Under the pieces are notes generated by a model, which did not search any database, was not told where the DNA came from, and worked only from the letters and a program-made list of their open reading frames with translations. A DNA stretch of 64,000 nucleotides from Cheilinus undulatus (Eukaryota; Chordata; Actinopteri; Labriformes; Labridae). The stretch spans positions 40,074,151 through 40,138,150 of the forward strand of contig NC_054877.1 of assembly GCF_018320785.1 (NCBI RefSeq), given 5' to 3'. Within the stretch, counting starts at the first letter, position 1, and every line of letters begins with the position of its first letter. Position numbers and translations under genes: made by a program. Positions 23,949 through 36,557 of the stretch are shown here, piece after piece.

Positions 23949-24838
23949 CAAGGGGTGTGACGATTTTTGCATGATGGTTTGAGGGTCATAGTTCGGTGCA
24001 CGTAGTTCCACGACGTATACTTCTGAACGGCTAAAAAGGAGGTAAAAAATAATACAATACTGGCAGTGATGCCAGTAAGTGTTTGCTAACCGCTATTAAA
24101 CCATCAACAAAGAGGAAGTAGCCGGCATATTAAAACACACGAAGAAGAAAAGTCCGCTCTAGGCTGGCTTCTGCAGCAAGCTGCAAGAAAAAAGCTCCTG
24201 GATGTGAAAGCAGAGAGGGTCAATGATATTACCACTGCTAATACATTTTAATGACTGTACTTGGACTGGTAGAAGCAGAAACACTGGCAACAAAGCCTTA
24301 TTAAGCGCCCTGCTCAGACTCCGTTGCAACGTCTCTTCCTGTGTTTACATGAGCAAGTCTGTGATCCATTACCGACAAACGTGAGTCAGGATTTTGCATG
24401 AGTATCCACTGCACCGGCTTTTTATTAAAAACGGTGTGATAGCACACTTCGTAATGATAAATTTGATATATTGCTCTACAATGCACACATTTTAAGTTTC
24501 ATTTTGTGTTATGTTAATTTTTACTTTATCAATTCAGGAGATATAAGGTTGTTTTCTGTGGTGCCTTTCATTTTGCATTATGTTTTTTTGTTTTCTACTT
24601 TTTTATTTCATGTTTGAAATATCACAGGCTGTACCAACTACCACTGACAGCTCTAATTAACACTAGATACAAAAAAGGACTGACTGATTGATTCAAATGT
24701 CTATTTTGAACATGTAAAAAAGGTATGCACTAATGTAAGGAAATGAAAACGTAATGCTAATAGGTGAGGGGCAATTTTTTTTATCAATGAACCAGATGTG
24801 TACCGAACCTTGACCTCTGTGAACCGTTACACCCTCTA
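23949..24838. mobile_element. Probable hAT element with AGGGGTGTGACG ends
   Basis: Left AAGGGGTGTGACGATT and right, in reverse complement, AGAGGGTGTAACGGTT. The resemblance to TAGAGGTGTGACG-type hAT ends suggests the family. No matching target duplication was found, so the boundaries are approximate. Confidence 0.5.
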
Positions 24839-25624
24839 CCATATACCATAATATTCAAAGTTCTTTTTCATGGATAACCCAGGTATCTTTTCTATTAATG
24901 TGGTATAAAAAACTCATTAGAGTAAATTGCAGAGTGGCCAGATCTCATGGGAGAAACAAGGGATTTAACCTATGAGAAAACAAGCTCTTCAAATGAATGA
25001 ATTAAAATGTGCTTAAACCTGTAAAATGACTATCTTTTTTGTCTTACTTTGTTTTAAAATCGTCAAGTATCTGCTAGCCTCACTGAGGAGAAAGGTACTA
25101 TGACTTTGTGTGTTCATCATTGCTCGCAGGTTGAGTTTTTAAAGGCGCAGTGTGAAAAAGCTGGAATATCAACAACATCTTTAAGCCGGGCATTCACTGT
25201 GTGATTTCAAGCTGACTCAATGACAGTCATGGTGGAATGTCGGCTCATAGTGTGCAACTTAATCACTTGATGCACAGTCATCATGCACCATTTGTGTGCT
25301 CACACTGAACGGTCCAATGGTCATGCACCTGAGTACTTACACTGTAGGAGTGAAGTCAGGACTGCGACAAAAATCTGTGCAATTTCCTTAGGAAAAGTCT
25401 CATACACTGAGGTTGAAGTGAGATCCTTTCAAGTTTCCTCTCTGCTTTATTTAACACACAAACAGCATCGCCATCCATGTCAGCTGCAGGTCAGTGGATA
25501 GGCATTAGGAGAGGAGCATTAGAAAGTCATTCCTACTGTTGACATGATGATTCATGATGCTGTGCTGACAGTTTAAACAAGAAAGTATACCCCAAAGTTA
25601 GGAATGTCCATATATACTAATAAA

Positions 25625-27303
25625 CAGGGTCCAAAACTAACACTTGCCACTCGCCAGTTAGGGGTAGATTTTGTCTCTGGCTGGTAAATTTTTAAGACTA
25701 CTTGCCACTCTGGCGAGTTATTTTTTTTACCAGCAAAAAATAAATTTTTTTGTTACTGGAGAACGATGCTGGTATCGCCTGGTTTCCTGGCAGAGTAATG
25801 TGCATTTCAGGCCGAGATGATCTTTGGTCACGTAAGTGCGTCAGTCATGACGTCATTCACAGCGCGCCGAGGTGGATAGCTGATTGTTACTGTACCTGCA
25901 CCTCCTTGCAGTGTTGCCAACTTAGCGACTTTGTCGCTTTTTTAGTGAGTTTTCAGACCCCTCTAGTGACTCTTTTTCAAAAAAGCAACTGGCGACAAAT
26001 CTAGTGTCTTCGCCTGGTGTTATTGGAGACTTTTGAAGACTCTGACATGAAAGCAAGTATCATTGTAGCGCCTGTTGGGCCGCGGCTGCTGCCGTGGGCC
26101 CTACCCTGCCCCAAAGCACTGACAGGCAGCCCACTCCTCACCCAGCAGTCCCTTTCAGCCGCGGTCAGAGCAGGAGATGCTCACGCCTCCATGTCCAGAC
26201 TACAGATCAACCGCGCTGGGAAGGCGCCTTGACAGTTTTTTCTATTGTCTCTTTTTGGACCATTTAGATTGTTAATGAAGACTGTATATACAGTGCTTAA
26301 CAAATTTATTAGACCACCTGTCTCAGAGACCATCCAGCATCATGAAGTGCTTTAATGCGGACTCTTTCATTTTCAGTGAGCTCTCCACTTTTACCATTTT
26401 GAACAGGAATGAGGAATTTTAAAACTGAATTCACCTTTTTATACCCAAATTTGAGCTGGCTCACAGGGCTTCTCTGAGAAGTCAGAAATGAATCAAGCAT
26501 AACATTCAACCACTACAACTCATTTGTCTGTTCAGGAATGCAAGTAAATAACTATAATTTGACATATTAATCAAGAAATATTAATGTGCTTTACTATTTT
26601 TTCAGTTTTTCACTAAATCAGTAAATTTGAAAATTCATGGATAACAATAATAATTATATTTTAGCATTAAAAATATCATTTTGGTTAAAGAGCGTCTACA
26701 TATTGGTGTATTAACCATTGCAGAAACATAAAAAATGATTTTAGTTTTACCAGTTTTTACCAATGCTGTTAATTTAGGGCAGCTGTGGCACAAACCCTAC
26801 TTTGGGTGGTGGTCTAATAAATGTGTTAAGCACTGTATATATAAAAAAATGTATTTGTTGTAGGCTCTTAAGTGGACCATAAGGTTTACAACTAAACCAA
26901 ACATAAGAAAACTAAACTTCTAAGAAAAATAGAATAATAAATAAATGATAAACAAAAAATAAAATTTAAAGTTACTCTGCCAGAGTATCTCTTAAGTCAT
27001 TTTGCCTAGCCCAGATAAAGGAGGGTTGGAATTGTGAAGTTATAAAAACGTGAATCAACAGAAGCAAGTTCATTTGTTGTTCTACACATAATAAGGGTCT
27101 TTTTACTCACTTTTGGTCTCTTTTAGCATACATTATTGCTAGTATTAGTGCATACTGTTAAAATATTGATTGAGAATCACATACAAGACCCAATGACATG
27201 TTAAATAATACTGATAGCAAATTACAACACTTAAAAGCAATTTTTATTTGGTTGGCTGGTAAAATATCTGCCTGGCTGGTAAAAACTTTAGTTTTGGACC
27301 CTG
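25625..27303. mobile_element. hAT element with CAGGGTCCAAAACTAA ends
   Basis: Left CAGGGTCCAAAACTAACAC; right TTTAGTTTTGGACCCTG. Flanked by a perfect 8-bp duplication CTAATAAA (25617-25624 and 27304-27311). Subterminal TGGCTGGTAAA / TTTACCAGC motifs are inverted at the two ends. It contains a nested mariner-type MITE (26291-26835) and no intact transposase. Confidence 0.85.
26291..26835 (-). mobile_element. Tc1/mariner MITE with partial transposase N-terminus
   Basis: Near-perfect inverted repeats CAGTGCTTAACAAATTTATT and (reverse complement) CAGTGCTTAACACATTTATT, flanked by TA on each side. On the minus strand, GELTENERVRIKALHDAGWS followed by LRQVV is the helix-turn-helix start of a Tc1-type transposase. 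The catalytic domain is deleted, so it depends on another copy for movement. Confidence 0.8.
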
Positions 27304-27469
27304 CTAATAAATTAGTGGAGTTTTAGGCTGAACCAACAGACCTTTGTCAGGTGAGGTCTTTTTCTTTATTTATCCTCATTCTTTAAACTTTAATGTGTTT
27401 TTAAGGACTAAAAATGTTTTATTGGTCATCCTCAAACCTTAAAGTGTCCAAAAAGACTGAAATTTCTTG

Positions 27470-27585
27470 TCTGAAGAACATATTTAAACATCGGTATCGA
27501 TATCAGTATTGGCTAAAATGAATCTTTAAATATCGGCTTATCGGATATTGGCAAAAATCTAATATCGTGCATCCCTACCCAAAGT
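27470..27585. repeat. hAT-type end fragment (ATATCGG-rich)
   Basis: A stretch of ATCGGTATCGATATCAG, ATATCGGCTTATCGG and CTAATATCGTGCATCCCTA words, as found at the end of a common teleost DNA element. Only one end is recognisable. Confidence 0.35.
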
Positions 27586-30500
27586 TGATGATTTTGCTCA
27601 ACCTTATGCTCTCACTGTGGCAGTGTCTGGAGTCGTACGACCAAAGTATCAAACATGTCAGAAATCCATCCAACCACTCAGAAGCAGCTAGTTGCACCGT
27701 CAGGTTGAGGTTGGGGGTCATATCCCTCTATACACAGCACGACAAACAACACCCTATCTTGAAAGCAGGCATGACTACCAAGTAAGTTGTGCAGCTCAAA
27801 ATTCATGACTGAATCAAATGAACTGCACGGTGCATGCCCAGCTTTAAAGATGCCAGGTGGATAAATCCTCCCCTCAAGTGAGAATTCTGACTCAGAAACA
27901 CAGAGGAACTTGTATGAAGGAAATGGAATGCAGCATTATCTGTGGCTCAGTACAAACATTGTGGTGCTATGTAAATGAGTCTGTGGAGGACCACCCTCCT
28001 TATGTATAAATAAAAAGTGACTGTAGGGGAACAGGAGGGCTGGCGATAACCAGCGGACAGGGTGGAGGGGTTCACACAGGGTGCAAGCTAAGCCAAAATA
28101 AGCAACTGCACCTTAGAGACAAACCCACGAAACTGCAACCCATGGCTGACAATATCTGTCAGTGATTTTACAGAAAATAAACTCAAAGTGTCTTATAATA
28201 AGCAAGCAATACTCCTAAATTGTTCATACAAGTTGGATATCTGCAATGTAAAACCAAATGAATTGAAACTGCGAAAAAATTTTGTTAAAACTGAGTACGC
28301 CAATGTTTTTAAGTAGAAGAATCATTTTTTGAGCAATCATTACTTGTACATTTATGTTGGGTTAACCTCAGTTTTTTAAGTTAAACTACACTGTGAAAAC
28401 TTTCCTACACTTTCAAATTCTGTTTAAATCATTACACACAGCAATTTTCCTTATTTCTATCACATACAATAATCTTGCACATCTATGCCACCAAAGGAAG
28501 TCCAATTTAAGGACATTAAGTGAAAGGAGCACACTGAACCAGGACGTCCTATTCCATCACGTTTACTATAAACGAATTCTGTGGCTGATTTGCGGGCGCC
28601 GCCATCTTTAGCGGCCATGTGATGAAAGTGCTGCATCTACTGCCACCTGCTGGCTGTGACAACAGCAGAGAAGTTTGGAATAAAAACGTTATAATACCAC
28701 AAGGGTACCGTAATCAGAGGTCCACGACTTCAGTTATATTTCACAAATTAAAGATATTTTACCCATGTCTAATATCTACTTCAGAAACAGAGTAAAAATG
28801 GGAACTTAGGACCAGAGTTCACGGAGACTCCTGTAGCTGACCTACCTCAGCTTGGATTTAAAAGCAATAACAGACAAAAATACAAACACTTTAATCAACT
28901 ATTATATCTCATTTGAGCAAGGCTTGAGCCACATATGTCTGTATAAAACCTGACCTGAGCCCAAAACCGTAGCAACAGAATCAAACCGTAACTCGAGCTG
29001 TCCATCCTGTCATTCCAGCCTGTCTTATGACACAGATTACACATGACCGGAACTTGAAAATGACTTAGAAAAGTCATAATTTCATATACTTGCAAGTATT
29101 TTAAGTATAAAACATCATAAAATGTGACCAACTGTTCCTTGCATATGCCGTTCTGTTGCGTTTGGTACCTTAAACAACACATAGCTTATCACCTTAGCTC
29201 CCAGTTAGCCCATAGCCCATCAGCCACCATTAGCAGCTAACAGCCAAATATCCGTCACAGAAAACACCAACGAATCGTTGTACCAACCCGCTAACCATCA
29301 GCAGGATAGTGTCAGACACCGTGTTAAAACTCTGCATTTTAAATGAACTTTGTTGCTTACCCATTGACGAGACTGATCCTCATAAGCTGATGAATTCAGC
29401 CCTTCAGCAGCTGAAGTTATGTCTTCACTGCTGTTAGCCTGGACAGCCCTGATCATGGTAACCAGCTTCGTGTAATGAACTGTGGGCTGGCCTCCACAGC
29501 CAAAAAGGTCCATGTGGTCCTACTTAACTCGAATCCGTTTTGAATACAGTCCCACTTGTTTGAGAATTGGCCACATGTAGATTTACGACTCTCTTAAGGC
29601 CAGTACAGCTTCTTACAGTTGTGTTGAATTCGTGAATATTTAATTAGCCATGTGCTGCTTATGTACATCAATAAAAACCTCGGCACTGAGCAGGAAGGAG
29701 TATGCACTCACAAAAAAGTCGGTCATAGAAAAATGACTTCTTGTTTATATTAAAACTATTTATGCAACTCATAAATAACGTTTCTTGGGAAAATAAAATA
29801 TTTAATAATTTACCATTAATTTACATTTTCCCAGCTGGACATATTGGCATGTCTTTATCTGCCTGACAGTTAGGTGTTTAAGAAATGTAGCCCACTCTAT
29901 AAGTTTTGTATCATGTAAGAAATCAACAGTTTTGACTTGTATATCTTACCTTCTGTTTTCCTTGATCAAATGAATATTTTTGTCAATCAGGTGCGGCAGA
30001 AATGACATATGCTTTCATTAATTAAGACTTGTATTGTTTGTGTTTCTGCCCTGGGAGGTAAATCGTCTAAAATCCTGATTGTTAAGGTCTTTTTTGTCTT
30101 CAGTAAAGTCAGAAAACAAATATTTCTCTTTACTGGCTAACTCCTCTAGATTGCTCACAAAGTTAAACCACTGAATATTACTGCTGGTGATACAATATGC
30201 AAACAGTTATACATTTTATTTGACTGCTTTTAATGAATATTTAGAAATGTGTTTTCAAACTTTCTGAGGTTCTGAGTAAAATAGACTACTTCTAGTCTTT
30301 GTAACTTTTTGATTCAATAAGCCTGTAAAGACATATTTTTCCATACTTCCTGTACTTTAGCACCCTGAATCAAATTTATGAAAACCAGGGCATTTCTGTA
30401 TAAAAATACTGCCAGGAATTTTCATTTACATAGTTGGTGCCTATTTTTAATTCACTTAATTGTATTCTTAGTTTGTCTCAGGGTGAAGTAAACTGGGTTT

Positions 30501-32645
30501 CTGTAGGCTAATGTCTTAATTGACTGTGAATGATTAATATTCCTGCATAACACAATGAAAGAAGACCTACCAACAGGTCACTTCAAGTAGTTATAAATGA
30601 ATCAGTAGATTCAGTCCATTAATTCATTAACCTATGTTATGTGATATAAAGCTCATTGCCTCTGAAAAGCATTAAACATTCACATGTCTCATGGTAAAAA
30701 GCCATCTTAAATAAAATAAGCCTGAGCCAGAGAAATAGCCTTGTTTACACTAGGAGTAAGGGTCATTTTTCTCCCCCTAGTGAGTATATTCACCTCACCT
30801 ACCAGTCTGTAAGTAGGGCAGTCTAATACATGTTAAACCATTTTATATCCGATGGCATATATGAGCATTAAACATGCAGACATCAGGTCAGCCTCAAGGT
30901 GGAGCGTGGATTGCACACAAATGTATTGACAATATTGTAAGCTAATCTGCGGCAACAGGATCAGCAATGTGCATGCAAAGAGGCATAAGCCTTGTTAATG
31001 GTGTGCTTGGAGGAAAAGCATTCAATGAATACAGAGATTAGTCAAGAAGCTTATAGATGGAAGAAAGCATTAATATGTGGTGTGAATGCAGGACTAACCT
31101 TGAGAAGGAGAATAAAAACATTTAAAACCTTTCAACATCAACAGCAAGGACATCCCTAAAGCATCAGCAGTAAACAAGTGAGGTGCTTCAAAGCTATAGA
31201 GAAGCATCTGCATTCAATAAAACAACAGTTTAAGTTAAAGCATATATAGTAGGTAGCATTCATTTGAAAGAAAATAGATGGACTAGTGACTTTTAATTTC
31301 CATTATTCAATAAACTGTAAAGATTTGGACAGAAAGTCAACAACAAAAGACAAAATTCAACATTATCTTTGCTCTCTTTTTGACCAAATCTTTTCTTGAT
31401 TTGTTCCTAAAAGTACCAAAAGTTACCTAAATTAACTTTATCGACAATTTGACATGTATAATCAGTGTTTGCCTGCATTACTTTAAATATTACTTGTTAG
31501 ATTAAAGTGTTAACAGTGTTTAATACTGAGAAAAGTAACTCTTTATGTTATCTAGGAGAAAAAACCACAAGTCAATTCAAATACTAATATGTAATAAACT
31601 TTAAGAAAACAGGACAAATCTGCCTGAAAGCATGATAACAGAAATATTTCTGTTATGACTTTTCCATTACTGGTAAACTGTTCATTTTCTAAAAATTATA
31701 TCTAAAAAAATGTAAACTTGTTTTCACCTTTTTCTTTTGTTTTTGTTTCATTTTATTTGTAGTTATTTAATTTCATTTTCTTTTCTTTTACTTATCTTTT
31801 TTTACAATTTATTTTCTGTGTTTTTGTTTCATTAAAACATTTATTTCTCAACTTTTGATTTATTTTAGTTATTTTTAAGTTCAATTTTTTTGTCTTTATT
31901 TATTTTAGTTTCTTTTTTTTAGTTTTAATTGTCATCAAGTGTTTCTTGAAACTTTTTCATATGCATCACTAAATGCACTAGATAGAAATAAATATGTTCG
32001 ATAGAAAACGTGTAGCTGACATGTCCATTACATTTAAAAATCAGTTTTGAACTGATTTTTATCATTAAATTAACTATTAGTATTTGCACTTGAGTTTAAA
32101 AACATACATATTGTTGTAATTATTTATCCTGAAAGCAGAATATTCTTCCTTTTATCGAATTATTAGTCATCACAGGGGGTCAAATGGAGTAAAAATTTAG
32201 CCCTTTGGCATAGACAATGAAATTAATGTGGCCTTTTGGTGACCAAAGCTGCCCATCCCTGACCTATATGATAACCTTTTACAGCTCAGGCATACAGAGT
32301 TACCGTTATCTTTGTTCATTACGCGCAGGCTGTGAATAATTTAGTATGACTTATTGAGAAGGCTCTGAGGCACAGCCAGCTATATAACAAGAGTGTCTGA
32401 ACTCAAATCTTGTGAGGATGTTCTTGATCCTGTCATTGAGAATATTGGGGATAACTACACAGTGAAATGCTGGCCACTCTGCCATTTTAATAGGCTAGCC
32501 ACACACTCACTGACACAGCTGTGCTTACCCTCCATTTGCATGCAGCTACATGTCAACAAGAAGGAGAGAAACAGAAACAGTGCATATATTTGGGGATTTC
32601 TTTTTGTTTGGCAACAAATCAGGAAGGAGAAGACACTTTTGTTTC
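27586..32645. other. Intergenic DNA, nothing firmly recognised
   Basis: Mostly AT-rich. 31690-31930 is T-rich low-complexity sequence. 28560-29570 has GC-richer patches (GGGCGCCGCCATCTTT) of unknown nature and no spliceable coding signal that I could support. Confidence 0.4.
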
Positions 32646-32965
32646 TGTCTATTATCTACACCGCTTGTCCCATTTTAGGTATGGAGGGCTTGAGCTTATT
32701 CCAGTTGTCATAGGGTGAGAGCAGGGGTACCCCCAGGACTGGTCGCAAGTAAATCACAGGGCTGAGATGGAGATAAACAACCAGGCACACCAACACTCAC
32801 ACCTATGGTCACCAATTAACCTAACAAGCACATTTCTGGCCTGTATGAGGAAGCCAGAGTACCCAGAGAGAACCCACAAGCAAACTCTGCAAAGAAAGGA
32901 CCTGTCCAACAAAGCCTGGAGCCAGGAATCTTCTTGCTGTGAGGCAACGCAGCTGTACAGCCTGG
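32646..32965 (-). repeat. Dispersed teleost repeat (CGGGATAAGCGG family), minus strand
   Basis: In reverse complement it shows the family's order: CCTCACAGCAAGAAG, GGTTCTCTCTGGGTACTCTGG, TTAGGTTAATTGGTGACC and TGTCATAG…CAAGCGGTGTAGATAA. Related copies lie at 49365-49590 and 55596-56550. The superfamily is not assigned here. Confidence 0.6.
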
Positions 32966-33783
32966 ATTACTTTGATGAAAAATGTAGCAGATTACCCTTG
33001 TTATGGAGTATTACCACAAAACCAAATCAGATCTTCACAACACTGCTACCATGTGACGTCAAGACACTGCCGACCACTGAGGGCATCTCAAGTGGGAAAA
33101 CATGAGTCAGGCCCCTTTCGTCATCAGCTCTGCAATGATGACAGACGAGAAGATATGGCCAAAGGATATAATTTAATGTAAAACCAAGTACCTGCTATCA
33201 AACAGATTAAAGTCATGCTGAGTCGAGCCGATACTTCTCATTGAAATGCACCAAGAGTACCAAATAAGTTCTAAACTCGGAGACAGAATGTGGAGGGAAG
33301 ATTTGATGTGTTGTGGTGGGCAGATTTTATCCCCCACATAATTGACTGATATGATCAGGGGCTGAGATGTTGTCAGTTTGAAATGGCGTGTCATAAATAA
33401 ATTGAAGTGATGAATTTTCCAGTCAGAGTGCCAGTTAGCTAATGCACACAGCCACAGATTCAGACAGCGCTGCAGATGGACTTGATAACTGAGTGGTAGA
33501 AAACATCAGAAATGTCCCTCTCTGCAAAAAAAAGCTTTTATCATTTTGTTTTTGGCCATTTTGTGAGCTTGAAATAGAAACAGTAGACACAATGTGGAGT
33601 GAATTATAACGAAGCAAAGGACGCACAGGAGTGACCTTTAAACACTCTGTCATCAGGAATAAACAAGAACAAGGTAAAACACATTTAAATTCACATTGGT
33701 TAATCTTTCAATACCTCTGTCACAAAGGTAGGTAACTGTGTGAGGCCTCCTGCACCGGGAGGCTTCAAGGAGCAGGCAGTATA

Positions 33784-35025
33784 CACTATATGGATAAAAG
33801 TGATGGGCAACACCTGTTTATTATTGAATTCAGGTGTTTTAAACAGTGACTTCTAGCATGGTACTGTCGTACTTTAACACCTCTTCCATGAGAAGCTTCA
33901 TGAAATTTTATCCCTACTGTCAGCTGTAAGTCATATCATTAGAAAGTGGAAGCGTTTAGGAACAGCAGCAAGTCAGCCACAAAGTGGAAGACCAGGTAAA
34001 ATCACAGAACCGGGTCAACAACTGCTTAGGCGCATGGTGCGTAAAAGTCGCCAACACCTTGCTGATTCCATAGCTGAAGAGTTCTGAAATTTCACTTTCA
34101 GAAGCACAAAACTACAGTGGGAGCTTCATGGAATTAATCACTTTTCTCTGTTTGGTGGATGCTGGGAAAATGTTGCATGCCTGACTGCATTGTGCCAAAT
34201 GTGGAGTTTGGTGGAGGAGGGATAATGGTATGGGGCTGTTTTTCAGGGTTTGGGCTAGGCCCCTTATCTCAAGTGAAAGCAAATCTTAATGCTTTGGCAT
34301 ACTAAGACATTTTGGACAATGCTGTGCTTCCAGCTTTTTGACAACAGCTTGGGGAATGCCCTTTTCTAATCAAACATCACTGTGCACAAAGAAAGGACTA
34401 TAAAGACATGTTTTGATGAGTTTAGAGTGGAATAACTTGACTTTCCTGACCTTTACCCCCGTCGGATGCCTTTGAGATGAACTGGAATAGAGATTGCAAG
34501 CCAGGCCTTCTCAGCCAACATCAGGGCCTGACCTCATAAATGCTCTACAGCAGTGGTTCCCAACTGGTTAGGTCACAGGACCCACCATCAACTCCTCATG
34601 GAGAATTGCAACCCAAATTCTGGAGATTATTTGGGTCAATCAGATATATTTAATAAAAAATAATAGAGCTTGGACCTAAGACAGTACAAAAGGTGTAACA
34701 AAACAATGAAACAGGACAAAACATTCATGTTTTATAGAGTCTCATTTTGGTGCAGTTTTTTCCCAGGCACACATCTGTGATGCACTAAAAAGGGCTTTGT
34801 GACCCACTTTTGGGTCCCAACCCACCAGCTGAGAACCCCTGCTCTACAGAATGAATGGCTGTGAATTCTTACAGAAACACTCCAAAATATTGTGGAAAGC
34901 CTTCCAAGAAGAGTTGAAACTTTTAAATCTGTAAAAGAAGACAAAGTCCGTATTAAAATATATGTATTTGAATAAAATGTCACCACATTATGGGCAAGTG
35001 GCCAAATACTTTTGTCACTATAGTG
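33784..35025 (+). pseudogene. Tc1/mariner-type transposon with dead transposase
   Basis: Bounded by TA-CACTATATGGATAAAAG and …CTTTTGTCACTATAGTG-TA. Broken transposase pieces include SYHWKVEAF-like sequence and [16 protein letters not shown]. The family is the same as the reverse-oriented copy at 54785-56735 (shared end GGCCAAATACTTTTGTC). A hAT element (34551-34841) interrupts it near its 3' end. Confidence 0.75.
34551..34841. mobile_element. hAT MITE nested in the mariner-type element
   Basis: Ends CAGTGGTTCCCAACTGG and (reverse complement) CAGGGGTTCTCAGCTGG, with a perfect 8-bp duplication CTCTACAG (34543-34550 and 34842-34849). It is 291 bp and non-coding. A diverged fragment of the same family lies near 20815-20885. 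Confidence 0.9.
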
Positions 35026-35027
35026 TA

Positions 35028-36557
35028 AATATGCTTCAAATGTGTCCATCAACATTTTTTTTAAGTGATCATCTGAGTATTTAAAATGCAAATAGGATGG
35101 CCAAAATGGAGTATAAAAATCCCCCAAAATGTTTGTTTGGTTGTAGGGGTGTAAAGAGATTTGTGTTTATGCATGCAGTCTTTTGACTAATACATGTGAA
35201 TGAAGTAAAAAGGAAAACACAACACACCCAAACACCCACACTTATGATTACATCTTGATTAATCTCAAATTTCATCTTATTTTGGGTGTTTGTGCTGTTC
35301 TAATCTAGAGGTAACTGACTTCATGTGTAGATACAGACCTTCTTTTATTTTGGAAGAAAATAAGGAATTTTAGGTGTACTGAGGATTATGACAACTACAG
35401 AAAAAGGAACTTGTTGTAGATTGAAAAGAAAACTAAGGGAACAATGAAATGTTTGATATCATAAGATGCAGGTGACTTCTGACTTGTCCACTGACCTGTC
35501 TTTGAGGTTTTTAAAGTGAAATGAGACTTTAAGGAGCAGTGGTGGAGTTATTTTACATCACTGTGACTGCAGGGAGACTCTGCAGTGGCTTGATCAAATG
35601 AAATAACGCATGCAATTAGTGCACCAAATATGGAACTTAATAAATTGTGACTAATGTGTTAATGCTAACAGTTCTATGTCATTGTTAAGCACCACAGTTT
35701 ATGATTGAACGCTGTTATAACAGTGCAACAGCAGACATTTAATGGGAGAGCAAACACTGCAGGACTGATCTGAATTCTGAATCAACTCTGCTGATGCAAA
35801 GAGAAATGAAGTTTAAAATTTTAAATGTAATGTTGTCTCTTAATCAGCTCTGCTTCTTACTGTTCACTCAGGCTGCTTGGTTGGAAGTAATTGAATAATC
35901 ATGATGATGATCAGGGTTGTTCTTTCAGGGAACAATAAAAGCTCAAGTAAGCTGTAAGTTTTAATGTTTCAGGTTGCAATTTCTCACTGGATTTTCCCTC
36001 CTTAAAAAGCATCCTGTCCTTTTATCTATAAAGTCTAGACCTGTCAATAATTTAAGAGACATAAAATACTTTCTCTTATGGTTTATACTCTTAAAATTGG
36101 TTCATTTTCTGATTATTCCTTGGGCCTAAATTTCCTCTTGTTGTTGCACAGCTGGTTTAACTTGTCATGTGTCAGCTGTTTGCCAGCTCCCCATTGCCAC
36201 AACAAAAAAGTAAAAACTTCACAGTTTTGAGACAGGAATTAGCTAATTAGCTGCCAGGTTTAGCCCAGTATCAATGTTGGCCGCTAAATTAAATTTGGTT
36301 TTAGCCTTCATATGAAATCAATGACATTTGAGTCATTTCAAGTGCTAAAAGTCAAGTTGTAGTCAGTTAAAACTTCAAAATGTTTTAGTTCAGTTTTAGT
36401 CAATATAAAGCTCTAAAATTAAGTCTTTATTTTTAGTTTTAAAAATAATTTTCTTTGAACTAATTTCATTAGCTTGACTGTAAAACTAGTACAACAATAA
36501 AACACTTTTCAATCTAATATTGGTACTTTAATTTTGGCAGTAGATCAGTATAGGAGG
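35028..36557. other. Intergenic DNA before the rem2 promoter region
   Basis: Degenerate TTTTAGTT/AGTCAGTT words at 36290-36440 resemble the MITE at 5173-5663. Nothing else recognised. Confidence 0.35.
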
